Shown here piece by piece: positions 23,714-32,081 of a stretch of 64,000 bases of DNA. This DNA is from Bosea sp. RAC05 (lineage in GTDB: Bacteria > Pseudomonadota > Alphaproteobacteria > Rhizobiales > Beijerinckiaceae). Below the pieces are notes generated by a model. The model was not told where the DNA came from and did not search any database. It saw nothing but the letters and a program-made list of their open reading frames with translations. Each line of letters begins with the position of its first letter. Position 1 is the first letter of the stretch. Where the stretch lies: the NCBI RefSeq assembly GCF_001713455.1, contig NZ_CP016464.1, forward strand, positions 3,148,001 through 3,212,000. The letters run 5' to 3'. Position numbers and translations under genes: made by a program.

Positions 23714-24850
23714 ATGATAAAAAGAAATGTGTGTTACCGATGCTTTGATGATCAAGATCTCCGCGTAATGATCCGGGGTCACGGCGGTCCCAGGGGATGC
23801 TTCTTTTGCAACCGCAAAGATGCCGCAACGATGCCCTTCCAAGAGGTTGTCGACTTTATTTTAGAACGCATTGAGACATTCTACGGAAAAGCGGGCGACC
23901 AACTCCCCTATGAGTCTAGAGAAGGCGGATACCAAGGCTGGCATATCGATAGCTACGACATGATTAACGACGAGGTAGGCCTCAGTCTGCCCCGAGACGA
24001 CGGTCGGAGGCTTTTCCATGCAATTGTCGACGGTATTGGAGACGACATTTGGTGCGAGTATGACTGTCTAATACTCGAGCCGAATGAAAGCCTCAAGTTA
24101 TCGTGGGATCAATTTTGCGAAACCGTCAAACATCGTCGCCGATTTTTCTTTCAGAATATTGGCGAATCGGACGGACGCGACCCTGATTCCCGTTCTCCTG
24201 TTCAGTTCCTAGAAACCGTCTGTCAGCATGCCGAGAGAGCAGGCTTGGTCGTCGAAGTGCCGGCTGGAAAGGCCCTCTATCGGGCACGGGCGCGCAAACC
24301 GCGTCGGCCAATCGCCAGCGCTGCAGCACTCGGACCGCCGCCCGACGAGTTGGCAACTCAATCAAATCGTATGAATCCGCCCGGCATTTCGATGTTCTAC
24401 GGGGCAGACAGGCGCAAATTGGCAGTTGCCGAAATTAGGAATTCAATGGCGTCCGTTGGCACTTTCAAGACCAATCGCCTCATCCGCGTTCTTGACTTGG
24501 CGAATTTGCCCACAGTTCCTGGTTTCTTTTCGACCGCATATCGCATGGAGCGGCATATACTCAGCTTTCTAACTGAATTTGCTGACCTAATTATCCAACC
24601 CGTTGATCGGAGCGACCGCGTCAATGTCGATTACATTCCCACCCAAGTTTTGACCGAATTTATGCGAGATTTCCGATTTGAGAATGGCAGGATCGATGGG
24701 CTTCGCTATCGAAGTGCGACAGGCGAGAAGGGGACAAACTACGTACTCTTTGCAGGTCAGCAGGATGTTGTTAATGCAACATCTCCGGAACCATTTTGCA
24801 ACCGAACGCCGTGGCTAGAGCTTGTCAGGGTTATGCACGTCCGCCTGTAA
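23714..24850 (+). CDS. RES-domain protein with zinc-ribbon/HEPN-type N-terminus
   Basis: A 378-residue protein. The N-terminus has paired CxxC motifs (CYRC at 7-10, CFFC at 29-32) and a helical region that fits the HEPN/RES N-terminal domain family. The RES domain follows: ALYRAR (Arg190), MFYGADRRKLAVAEIR (Tyr229, Glu240) and GLRYRSATG. RES proteins are NAD+-degrading toxins normally paired with an Xre-type antitoxin; none is adjacent here. Codon use is distinctly AT-richer than its neighbours, and it is one of few plus-strand genes in the element. An abortive-infection type role is inferred. Confidence 0.78.
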   Translation: MIKRNVCYRCFDDQDLRVMIRGHGGPRGCFFCNRKDAATMPFQEVVDFILERIETFYGKAGDQLPYESREGGYQGWHIDSYDMINDEVGLSLPRDDGRRLFHAIVDGIGDDIWCEYDCLILEPNESLKLSWDQFCETVKHRRRFFFQNIGESDGRDPDSRSPVQFLETVCQHAERAGLVVEVPAGKALYRARARKPRRPIASAAALGPPPDELATQSNRMNPPGISMFYGADRRKLAVAEIRNSMASVGTFKTNRLIRVLDLANLPTVPGFFSTAYRMERHILSFLTEFADLIIQPVDRSDRVNVDYIPTQVLTEFMRDFRFENGRIDGLRYRSATGEKGTNYVLFAGQQDVVNATSPEPFCNRTPWLELVRVMHVRL

Positions 24851-25117
24851 CGCGCGATGTATCAGTGATTGCCCGATAAGCCTGCATAACTCACACTCTC
24901 GATCGGATCGATGTCATTTGAGATTTGCACGGCATCGCCTTGTCTGCCGAGCCTCGGCGGGTTTACGAAGGCCACCCATACGATACCTGTCCGCTTCCGC
25001 CCTTAGGGAGCATCTGTCGGAGTGCGACGCCTGGCCCTCGATCCCTATCGCAGGACGGAGGAGATATAAGCGCTTTGCGTCGCCTTCTGTCAGTTCCTGT
25101 ACGTTCGCCCGCGAATT

Positions 25118-25792
25118 CTACTCGATGGGGATTGTAAGAAAGCCATTGATTATGACTATGAATATCATCACGAGAGCGGCTGAGAAAAGATGCACGAAAA
25201 ATAGTTTCCGCCGGTCATGTAGAAATACCTTTCGAGGCCCGGGTGTATAGTTCGCCTTAAAAGTCTGATATGTTCCTGAGTATTCATGGAAATAAACCAT
25301 CGGTATTTTAATATACTGACGTGCAACGCGTGGCCAGAGCAATAAGTCCATGGCGCGCTTCAGCCATATGGGCGAGCGCTGGTACATCACACTCAGCCCT
25401 GCGCCTTGTATACTGGTAGATCCATCCCGGTTATGTCTAGAATAGAGCCCTTTAAACGCATACAGAAAGCTAGTGTCATGGGTAGAGTAGATGCCCTCCG
25501 CTTGTCTCGCGCGCATGAATGCGCCGCCTATTATAAAATAGATGAATATGAGATCTTTGATCCATCCGGGCAGCTTCCATCCGAATAAATAGAGCGCCCA
25601 ATCGATGGAACCGTGAACAATAGCCTGATAGGTTTTGAGTAGTGTTGCGACCACTGTCGAGAGCGGTAATTGCGTTACAGAGAACATGAAATTTGTGATC
25701 GCTATTCCGGCGACAAGCACGCCGAGCCATGAGTACCAAGTGTTCATTGCCTTGGGAACATGTGCAAACAGAGCGCGATGGTTGTCGTTCAT
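25118..25792 (-). CDS. Hypothetical multi-spanning membrane protein
   Basis: A 224-residue protein from the ATG at 25792. It has about three or four hydrophobic segments: WYSWLGVLVAGIAITNFMFSV near residue 20, a stretch near 50-75, WIKDLIFIYFIIGGAF near 80-95, and FFVHLFSAALVMIFIVIING near the C-terminus. The middle is basic and aromatic. The region is AT-rich with unusual codon use, like the RES gene, suggesting separate acquisition. The frame is open to 25939, but the extra 49 residues look unlikely. Position between a putative toxin and the integrase suggests accessory cargo; function unknown. Confidence 0.55.
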   Translation of the reverse strand: MNDNHRALFAHVPKAMNTWYSWLGVLVAGIAITNFMFSVTQLPLSTVVATLLKTYQAIVHGSIDWALYLFGWKLPGWIKDLIFIYFIIGGAFMRARQAEGIYSTHDTSFLYAFKGLYSRHNRDGSTSIQGAGLSVMYQRSPIWLKRAMDLLLWPRVARQYIKIPMVYFHEYSGTYQTFKANYTPGPRKVFLHDRRKLFFVHLFSAALVMIFIVIINGFLTIPIE

Positions 25793-26113
25793 GTGGTTCG
25801 TACTGTTTGCTGATAGTGGGTAGACGCCAGAAGATGCGAGGTTCCGAGCGTCAAACCAGGAAGTTGGCTGGTTCTCAATCTCATCGCTTACGTCTCTTGT
25901 CCAGCACGGAAGGCCGTTGGACCTCCAGCTCTCTGACACTTATGGCGGGCCTTGATTGGCCTAGCGGCTACGTTCTGGCGTGTCTATGAGCCGAAGTGAG
26001 ATGCCACGGACTGGCTGCCCAGACGCTGCTAGGGCGCCTGTGGGCCGACGGGCGGTGACGAGGGGCTGCCGGAGGTCTACACCACAGTTCCGGGACGCAC
26101 CTCTCGTCCCCTC
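25793..26113. other. Intergenic region between membrane-protein gene and integrase
   Basis: About 320 bases, or about 170 if the longer frame to 25939 is coding. It holds no recognised site, repeat or gene. Confidence 0.35.
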
Positions 26114-27517
26114 TCAAGAGGCTGCGGCTGGGTCCTGCACCGAGGGCGCCGGGTCCGTCTTATTCCTGTCCTGCGGCAGCTTCACGGCTTCTACAACGGC
26201 CCTGAATTGCTCCCGCAACGGCCCCGCCGAATATCCGCCAAGGCTCATACCGAGGCGTTTGTGACCGACAACGGCCTCGATGAAGTGAGGCAGTTTCTCC
26301 GCCTGCTCGGCTTTAGTGATGAAAAAGCGGCGAAAGCTGTGGAAGTCCACGCGGGACTGGCGCGCACTTTCTGGCACGTCATCAACTTCCATCTTGCGGC
26401 GATAGGCGGTGAACGCCTTCACGACCTTCTGCGACCGCTCCACAGCGGAACCCTTCTTAGGGACTGGCAGCTCGGGAAAGAGCGGGTCTTCGGCCTTCTT
26501 GCCGTCGATGCGGCGAGCGACAATGGGTTTCAGCGCGGGGTGTATTGGCACCATGCGGATGCCCGCCTTGGTCTTCGCAATGGTGATGTCGAAGCAGTCT
26601 TCGACGATGTTCTCAGCTTTCAAGCGGGCAATCTCGTCCACACGCATGCCGGACAGCGCAGCAATGTGCATGAAGTCGGAGAGCAATTCGCCCGGCTCGC
26701 CGCTGAACAACTTCTTCATCTCGGCGTCGGTGTAGGGACGTTTCTGCTCGTCTTTGGGCACCTCCCGCTTGGCTAGAGCCTGTCCCCGCCAGATGTTCTC
26801 CTCGGCGTGCCCTTTCAGCTCTGCCCATTTCCATAGGCTGGAAAGGCAGGAAATGTCCTTGTTGGCCGTCTTGGGGTGTGTACCGCCTTCCACGAAAACA
26901 TCCGTGACGTACCGACCGGCAATCTTCCGGGTGACAGCCTCAATCGAGACCGGCAGCTTGGTCGCCGCCAGCCAGCCCGCGAACTTCTCCACGGCGCGGC
27001 GATAGTCCACCTGTTGCCGGGGCTTCATGGGACGCTCGGCTAGCCACTTGTTGATGAGCTTGGTGATGGGCGACGCCTGCCCGATAGCGACGGCGTGGAA
27101 GTCCTTGGCCCTCGTCACTCCTTCCTTCACGGCAATCTCTTCCGCGCGGTCGCGGACAAGCGCGAGGGTGATATCGTGACCGTCTTCGATCACGTTCCCT
27201 TCCTCGTCCTCATAGGCGTAGAAACTAGGGTCGTCTTCTGACCGCTCCACAGCTTCCCGCCACCGCAAGGCCTCATCAGCCAGCAGGTCGGGAGCCTCCT
27301 TGGATTTGCGGCGCAGCTCTGCCTCGGACTTCTCCAACTGCTCCTTGAGGGTGGCAACGACGCGGAACTTCTCCCGGTTCGCCACGGCGAGGCTATCAGT
27401 GTGCAGCGGGTGCTTAAGGTGCGCCTTCCCAATGGCTTTGCGGAGCCGCTCGGGGACCTTAATGACGACAAGCCACTGGTTGCCATGCTTCTTAAGGTAG
27501 CGTCGATCAAAGGCCAT
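26114..27517 (-). CDS. int: Tyrosine-type site-specific integrase
   Basis: A 467-residue phage/island integrase. The N-terminus (DRRYLKKHGNQWLVVIKVPERLRK) is of the DUF6538 type that precedes many island integrases, followed by a SAM-like core-binding domain (about 150-245). The catalytic residues are complete: Arg292 in ALSGMRVDEI, Lys315 or 317 in AKTKAGIR, His393-x-x-Arg396 in DFHSFRRFF, His419 in VVGHKR and Tyr429 in SLGGYSAG. It lies just inside the right core repeat, next to the right arm-type repeats. It should catalyse integration into and excision from tRNA-Gln; no excisionase was recognised. Confidence 0.96.
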   Translation of the reverse strand: MAFDRRYLKKHGNQWLVVIKVPERLRKAIGKAHLKHPLHTDSLAVANREKFRVVATLKEQLEKSEAELRRKSKEAPDLLADEALRWREAVERSEDDPSFYAYEDEEGNVIEDGHDITLALVRDRAEEIAVKEGVTRAKDFHAVAIGQASPITKLINKWLAERPMKPRQQVDYRRAVEKFAGWLAATKLPVSIEAVTRKIAGRYVTDVFVEGGTHPKTANKDISCLSSLWKWAELKGHAEENIWRGQALAKREVPKDEQKRPYTDAEMKKLFSGEPGELLSDFMHIAALSGMRVDEIARLKAENIVEDCFDITIAKTKAGIRMVPIHPALKPIVARRIDGKKAEDPLFPELPVPKKGSAVERSQKVVKAFTAYRRKMEVDDVPESARQSRVDFHSFRRFFITKAEQAEKLPHFIEAVVGHKRLGMSLGGYSAGPLREQFRAVVEAVKLPQDRNKTDPAPSVQDPAAAS

Positions 27518-27536
27518 AGGTACTTCTATTCAGTTT

Positions 27537-27569
27537 GGTAGCTCAGCGGTAGCCCAACTCGGTAGCCCA
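27537..27569 (+). repeat. Right arm-type repeat triplet (integrase binding candidates)
   Basis: GGTAGCTCA (27537), GGTAGCCCA (27548) and GGTAGCCCA (27561) are spaced 11 and 13 bases apart, exactly as in the left triplet at 8741-8773. The triplet lies between the integrase start and the right core repeat and may also overlap the integrase promoter. Confidence 0.72.
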
Positions 27570-27634
27570 GCACAAGGGATAAATGTATCGATTTTACAAG
27601 GCAGTAAGGCGATGTCGAAAACCGAAAATGGGGC

Positions 27635-27654
27635 TCCTAGTCCCCCAGCCACTC
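27635..27654 (+). repeat. attR core direct repeat
   Basis: Perfect copy of the tRNA-Gln 3' sequence at 8662-8681. To its left is element DNA; to its right is the chromosomal sequence that originally followed the tRNA gene. Confidence 0.93.
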
Positions 27655-27667
27655 CGGTGGCTCTTTT
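27648..27667 (+). terminator. Original tRNA-Gln terminator, displaced by the element
   Basis: GCCAC-TCCG-GTGGC followed by TCTTTT is a compact hairpin plus T-run that begins at the last base of the acceptor region. Before insertion it would have followed tRNA-Gln directly. It now lies 19 kb away. Confidence 0.7.
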
Positions 27668-27856
27668 CAATCTCTCGATGACATCGCGAAGCGGAACGAT
27701 TACGCGCCCCCCGCCGGCGGTGCGCGTCCGACCGCCTTTCCGTCAGCCGCAGCGGGCTTCGCGGCGCCCGACCCGCAGATGCCCATGACGGCAAGAGGAC
27801 CGGGTCGGCCGACCCGCGCGCAGGACGGCGTGGCCTGGCGCTCCGCCGCGCGCGCC

Positions 27857-29185
27857 CTAGATCTCCCTGGCGTCCAGCGACCGGTAGAGCGGCAGGGCCA
27901 GCGGCGCGATCCTGCGGATCAGGCCGCGCATCGGCTGTGCCTTGAGCTGCGACAGCGGCAGGCCGAGCGTCCTGAGAGGCACGCCCTGCGTCGCCAGCGC
28001 CAGTTCGCGCCCCAGCGAGATCGAGAGCGCCACCGCCCGGCCGTTGCAGCCGACCCAGCCGAAGCCGTTGGGTCCGAGCTGGTGGATGCGCGGATAGCCC
28101 GGCACCTGGGGCTTCAGCACATCGTCGGGCGTCATGCCGACATAGCCGGACCAGACATAATCGAAGGAGACCTCGCCCAGTTGCGGCCAGAGCCGCTTCA
28201 GCCGCTCGGCGACGGGCCCGCGCAGATTGGTGCCGCCGGCACCGGGAAACACCGCGGCCCCGCCCGTCACGAGCCGGTTGCGCGCGTCCCAGCGGGCGAA
28301 ATACAGCTCGCGATGGGTATCGGACATGGCCTGGCGGCCGGGAATGATCGTCTTGGCGATGTTGTCGCTGATCGGCTGGGTCGCCATCTGCCAGGACAGC
28401 ACGGGGACAACCTCGGCGGCGATCTCGGGAGCGAGCCCGCTTTCGAATTCGTCCGTATAGGCATTCGTCGCCAGCACCAGCGCCCGAGCGGTGACCGAGC
28501 CGCGCGCGGTCTTCACCAGCCAGCGGTCGCCCTGGCGCGTCATGCTGGCGACGGGCGAGCGGGCAAAGATCACCGCCCCGCGCTTCAACGCGACCTCGGC
28601 CAGCCCCCGCGCCAGCGCCAGCGGATTGATGTGGCCGCCGCTCCGGTTCCAGAAGCCGCCATACCAGGCCTCGGAGCCGGTCATCTGGGCCGTCGCCGCC
28701 CGGTCGAGCAACTCGACCGGCGCATCGATCGTCGACCATTCGCGCACCCGCTGCTCCGCCAGCCTGAAGCGGCCGGGCGAATGCACCGGCTGGACCCAGC
28801 CCGCCTGCTCGGCCTCGGCGGCAATGTCGTATTTGCGGACCGTGTCGAAGAGATACTGCGCGCTGTCGCGCAGCACTGCGTTGAAGCGCTCGCCGGCCTC
28901 GCCATGGCGCGCCACCATGGCGGACGGATCGTGCCCCGCCAGCGTCGGGATGACCTGGCCGTTGTTGCGGCCAGACGCCCCCCAGCCCGGCTCGGCCGCC
29001 TCGACCACCGTGACCTCGACGCCGGCCTCGCGCAGATGGATCGCCGTCGACAGGCCGGTGAAGCCGGCGCCGATCACCACCACATCCGCCTGCACCTCGC
29101 CCTCCAGCGCGGGCAGGACCGGACCGGCCGGAGCGGTCGCGGCCCAGAGCGAGGGCGGCCAGGTGACGGAGGCGGAGCTGGACAT
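27857..29185 (-). CDS. FAD-dependent oxidoreductase (DAO family)
   Basis: A 442-residue flavoprotein. The dinucleotide-binding motif DVVVIGAGFTGLSTAIHL lies near residue 33, followed by VVEAAEPGWGASGRNNGQVIP, the DAO/PuuB-type block that carries the flavin. The late motif GYVGMTPDDVLKPQVPGYPRIHQLGPNGFGWVGCNGRAV closes the FAD site. The ATG at 29185 is chosen over an open frame to 29341. Such enzymes oxidise amino groups of amino acids, polyamines or N-methyl compounds. The divergent glyoxalase-like gene and peptide/opine ABC genes suggest use of an imported amine or opine; the substrate is not known. Confidence 0.88.
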   Translation of the reverse strand: MSSSASVTWPPSLWAATAPAGPVLPALEGEVQADVVVIGAGFTGLSTAIHLREAGVEVTVVEAAEPGWGASGRNNGQVIPTLAGHDPSAMVARHGEAGERFNAVLRDSAQYLFDTVRKYDIAAEAEQAGWVQPVHSPGRFRLAEQRVREWSTIDAPVELLDRAATAQMTGSEAWYGGFWNRSGGHINPLALARGLAEVALKRGAVIFARSPVASMTRQGDRWLVKTARGSVTARALVLATNAYTDEFESGLAPEIAAEVVPVLSWQMATQPISDNIAKTIIPGRQAMSDTHRELYFARWDARNRLVTGGAAVFPGAGGTNLRGPVAERLKRLWPQLGEVSFDYVWSGYVGMTPDDVLKPQVPGYPRIHQLGPNGFGWVGCNGRAVALSISLGRELALATQGVPLRTLGLPLSQLKAQPMRGLIRRIAPLALPLYRSLDAREI

Positions 29186-29501
29186 GGGCGGATCTTCCCG
29201 AGGCAAGGCGAAGAGCGGCGGCGCGCTGGCGAGCATCCTCGCGACCTCACGGCGCGGACGCAAGAGCCCCCCTTCTCGCACCAGAGCGGGCCGGGGGCAG
29301 ATTTTCTCCCCGAAACATTGAAGGCGAACAACTTCTTCCAAAATTGTCGATATATCATTCCGCTCTTGGAATATTCATCCACGTCCCGTTATGTTTGCGA
29401 TGCAGCAGGGGGCTGTCGGAATGGAGCGACCGGGCGATTGCGCCCTGGCCCCGCTTCGGCTGAACTCGCACCCCTGTCGGCTTTCGACACAAGGGCTCCC
29501 C
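29186..29501. other. Divergent promoter region (FAD oxidoreductase / glyoxalase-like)
   Basis: A 316-base divergent intergenic region. An AT-rich island near 29335-29395 contains the inverted repeat ATTCC-N6-GGAAT (29357-29372), a plausible operator. No small gene is supported. Confidence 0.45.
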
Positions 29502-30353
29502 ATGTCGCTCCAGCACATCCTCGGCCTCGACCATGTCGTGGTCACCGTCCGCGATCTCGACGCCGCCGCCGCGCAGTGGCGTGCCCTCGGCTTCACCGTC
29601 TCGCCGCGCGGCACGCATTCGCCGATCCTGGGCACCGGCAACTACACGATCATGTTCGGCGACGACTATGTCGAGCTGCTCGGCATCCTCACCGAGACCG
29701 AGCAGAACAAGCCGACGCGCGATTATCTCGCCAAGCGCGAGGGCCTCGAGCGCGCCGCCTTCACCACGGACGACGCCGCCGCCGGCGCCGAGGAGCTGAA
29801 GAGCCGCGGCATCGAGGCGCTGGGGCCGATCCATTTCGGCCGGCCGGTCGAGCTGCCCGGCGGCGGCACCGGCGAGGCGCGCTTCAACGTCTTTCGCTGG
29901 CCGCTCGGCGAGCAGCCGGGGGGGCTGCGCATCTTCGCCTGCCAGCATCTGACCCGCGAGACGGTCTGGATTCCCGAGCTCCTGAGCCACGCCAATGGCG
30001 CCAGCCGCATCCTGCGGCTCGAGGTGCTCGCGGCCGACCCGGCAGCGGCCGCCGCCCATCTCGGCCGGCTGATCGACGAGCCGGCCCGGGCCGAGGGCGA
30101 TGCCTGGCTGGTGCCGAGCGGCGGCCGGCGGGCCGACATCCTGTTCTATGATGCGGCCGCCTTCGCCCGTCGCTATCCGCCGGCCGTACGCGACGGTGCC
30201 GCACCGGAAGGCGCCGTGGCGCTGGTTCTGGCGACGGCCGACATCGCTGCCGCGCGGGCCAGCCTCGGCGGCGCCGCCACGGCCCATGACGGCGCGCTCA
30301 GCGTCGCCGCGAGCGCGGCCAACGGCATCATCGTCAGCTTCCACCCGCACTAG
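29502..30353 (+). CDS. Glyoxalase-like (VOC) protein
   Basis: A 283-residue protein starting MSLQHILGLDHVVVTVRDLDAAAAQWRALGF, with GTGNYTIMFGDDYVELLGI following. This is the Glyoxalase_3 type of the vicinal-oxygen-chelate fold. His11 and Glu near residue 65 are at metal-ligand positions of the family, and a second module begins near residue 165. AAGGG lies 6 bases before the ATG. VOC proteins are lyases, isomerases or dioxygenases; this one is not assignable to a reaction. It lies 89 bases upstream of the ABC importer and may be co-expressed. Confidence 0.82.
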   Translation: MSLQHILGLDHVVVTVRDLDAAAAQWRALGFTVSPRGTHSPILGTGNYTIMFGDDYVELLGILTETEQNKPTRDYLAKREGLERAAFTTDDAAAGAEELKSRGIEALGPIHFGRPVELPGGGTGEARFNVFRWPLGEQPGGLRIFACQHLTRETVWIPELLSHANGASRILRLEVLAADPAAAAAHLGRLIDEPARAEGDAWLVPSGGRRADILFYDAAAFARRYPPAVRDGAAPEGAVALVLATADIAAARASLGGAATAHDGALSVAASAANGIIVSFHPH

Positions 30354-30442
30354 CCCGCCGGTTCCGGGAGCGGCGTCGTTGACGCCCGCTCCCCCCGCGC
30401 CCATCGTTTCCCTTACGTGACCGCAGGACCGAGGATCTTCTC

Positions 30443-32050
30443 ATGGATATGACCCGCCGCGCCGCGCTTCTGACCAGCGCCGCCATCGCCTCCAGCGTCG
30501 CCTTCCCGATGCGTTCGCTCTTCGCCCAGGAGACGCCGCGCAAGGGCGGGGTCTTCACCGTCCATTACGGTGCCGAGCAGCGCCAGCTGAACCCGAGCCT
30601 CCAGGCCTCGACCGGCGTCTACATCATCGGCGGCAAGATCCAGGAACAGCTGGTCGATCTCGACGAGGCCGGCAAGCCCGTCGGTGTGCTGGCGACCAGC
30701 TGGGAAGCCGCGCCCGATGGCAAGACCATCACCTTCAAGCTGCGCGACGGCGTGAAATGGCATGACGGCCGCCCCTTCACCTCGGCGGACGTGCAGTTCA
30801 CCGCGATGGAGATGTGGAAGAAGATCCTCAACTACGGCACCACGCTGCAGCTCTTCCTCACCGCCGTTGACACGCCCGACCCGCTGACCGCGGTCTTCCG
30901 CTACGAGCGGCCGATGCCGCTGAACCTGCTGCTGCGCGCTTTGCCGGATCTCGGCTACATCTCGCCGCGCCACATCTACGAGGGCAAGGGCGACATCCGC
31001 CAGAACCCGGCCAATCTCGCGCCGATCGGCACCGGCCCGTTCAAGTTCGTCACCTATGAGCGCGGCCAGCACGTCATCGCCGACCGCAATGCCGACTACT
31101 GGCGGCCCAATGCGCCCCATCTCGACCGCATCGTCTGGCGCGTCGTCACCGACCGCTCGGCCGCGGCCGCCCAGATGGAAGCCGGCCAGATTCACTACAG
31201 CCCCTTCTCGGGCCTGACGATCTCGGACGCCGCCCGGCTCGGCAAGGACAAGCGCTTCATCGTCTCGACCAAGGGTAACGAGGGCAACGCCCGCACCAAC
31301 ACGATCGAGTTCAACTTCCGCCGCAAGGAGCTGGCCGACATCCGCGTCCGCCGCGCCATCGCCCATGCGCTCGACATCCCCTTCTTCATCGAGAACTTCC
31401 TCGGCGACTTCGCCAAGCGCGGCACCGGCCCCGTGCCCTCGGTCTCGACCGACTTCTACCCGGCCGACAATGGCCCGCAGTACCCCTTCGACAAGAAGCG
31501 CGCCGCCGCCCTCCTCGACGAGGCCGGCTTTAAGGCCGGCGCGGGTGGCACCCGCTTCTCCCTGCGCCTGCTGCCGGCGCCCTGGGGCGAGGACATCACG
31601 CTGTTTGCCACCTTCATCCAGCAGTCGCTGGCCGATGTCGGCATCAGGGTCGAGGTCGTCAGGACCGATGGCGGCGGCTTCCTGAAGCAGGTCTATGACG
31701 AGCACGCCTTCGACCTCGCCACCGGCTGGCACCAGTACCGCAACGACCCCGCCGTCTCGACCACGGTCTGGTACCGCTCGGGCCAGCCCAAGGGCGCGCC
31801 CTGGACCAACCAGTGGGGCTGGACCGACGAGACGATGGACAAGATCATCGACGACGCGGCGACCGAGGTCGACGTCGCCAAGCGCAAGGCGCTCTATGGC
31901 GATTTCGTCCGCCGCGCCAACACCGAGCTGCCGATCTGGACGCCGATCGAGCAGATCTTCCTGACCGCGATCAGCGCCAAGGCGCGCAACCACTCCAACA
32001 CGCCGCGCTGGGGCTCGAGCTCCTGGCACGATCTGTGGTTGGCCGAGTGA
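30443..32050 (+). CDS. ABC transporter substrate-binding protein, family 5 (peptide/opine type)
   Basis: A 535-residue periplasmic binding protein. A twin-arginine-like signal (MTRRAALLTSAAIASSV...) is cleaved near residue 29, then GGVFTVHYGAEQRQLNPSL and the SBP_bac_5 signature LRDGVKWHDGRPFTSADV near 95. GAGGA is 7 bases before the ATG. It delivers a peptide, opine or other amine-containing compound to the DppBC-like permease encoded next. The specific ligand is unknown. Confidence 0.93.
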   Translation: MDMTRRAALLTSAAIASSVAFPMRSLFAQETPRKGGVFTVHYGAEQRQLNPSLQASTGVYIIGGKIQEQLVDLDEAGKPVGVLATSWEAAPDGKTITFKLRDGVKWHDGRPFTSADVQFTAMEMWKKILNYGTTLQLFLTAVDTPDPLTAVFRYERPMPLNLLLRALPDLGYISPRHIYEGKGDIRQNPANLAPIGTGPFKFVTYERGQHVIADRNADYWRPNAPHLDRIVWRVVTDRSAAAAQMEAGQIHYSPFSGLTISDAARLGKDKRFIVSTKGNEGNARTNTIEFNFRRKELADIRVRRAIAHALDIPFFIENFLGDFAKRGTGPVPSVSTDFYPADNGPQYPFDKKRAAALLDEAGFKAGAGGTRFSLRLLPAPWGEDITLFATFIQQSLADVGIRVEVVRTDGGGFLKQVYDEHAFDLATGWHQYRNDPAVSTTVWYRSGQPKGAPWTNQWGWTDETMDKIIDDAATEVDVAKRKALYGDFVRRANTELPIWTPIEQIFLTAISAKARNHSNTPRWGSSSWHDLWLAE

Positions 32051-32081
32051 ACGACCTCGATCTCGCTGAACTGCTGAGCTG

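Larger units (their letters stand above)
8662..27654. mobile_element. 19-kb integrative element inserted at tRNA-Gln
   Basis: The element is bounded by perfect 20-bp direct repeats (8662-8681 and 27635-27654), the left copy covering the tRNA-Gln 3' end. A tyrosine integrase gene sits just inside the right end, and matched triplets of GGTAGCCCA-type repeats sit inside both ends. The content differs from the flanks: an extended type I restriction-modification operon, small phage-like genes, a serine resolvase, and two AT-richer genes near the integrase. No relaxase, type IV secretion or phage structural genes are visible. It is best described as a non-conjugative genomic island or satellite-like integrative element carrying defence genes. 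Confidence 0.93.

Noticed and set aside
27537..27556. Sequence GGTAGCTCAGCGGTAG resembling a tRNA D-arm
   Set aside because: No acceptor stem, anticodon arm or T-arm around it; better explained by the 9-mer repeat triplet.
27801..27816. Palindrome CGGGTCGGCCGACCCG after the element
   Set aside because: Perfect but short and wholly GC, common by chance at this composition; no T-run and no clear role.
27779..30151. 790-codon plus-strand open frame
   Set aside because: Antisense to the FAD oxidoreductase and out of frame with the glyoxalase-like gene; Arg/Gln/His-rich.
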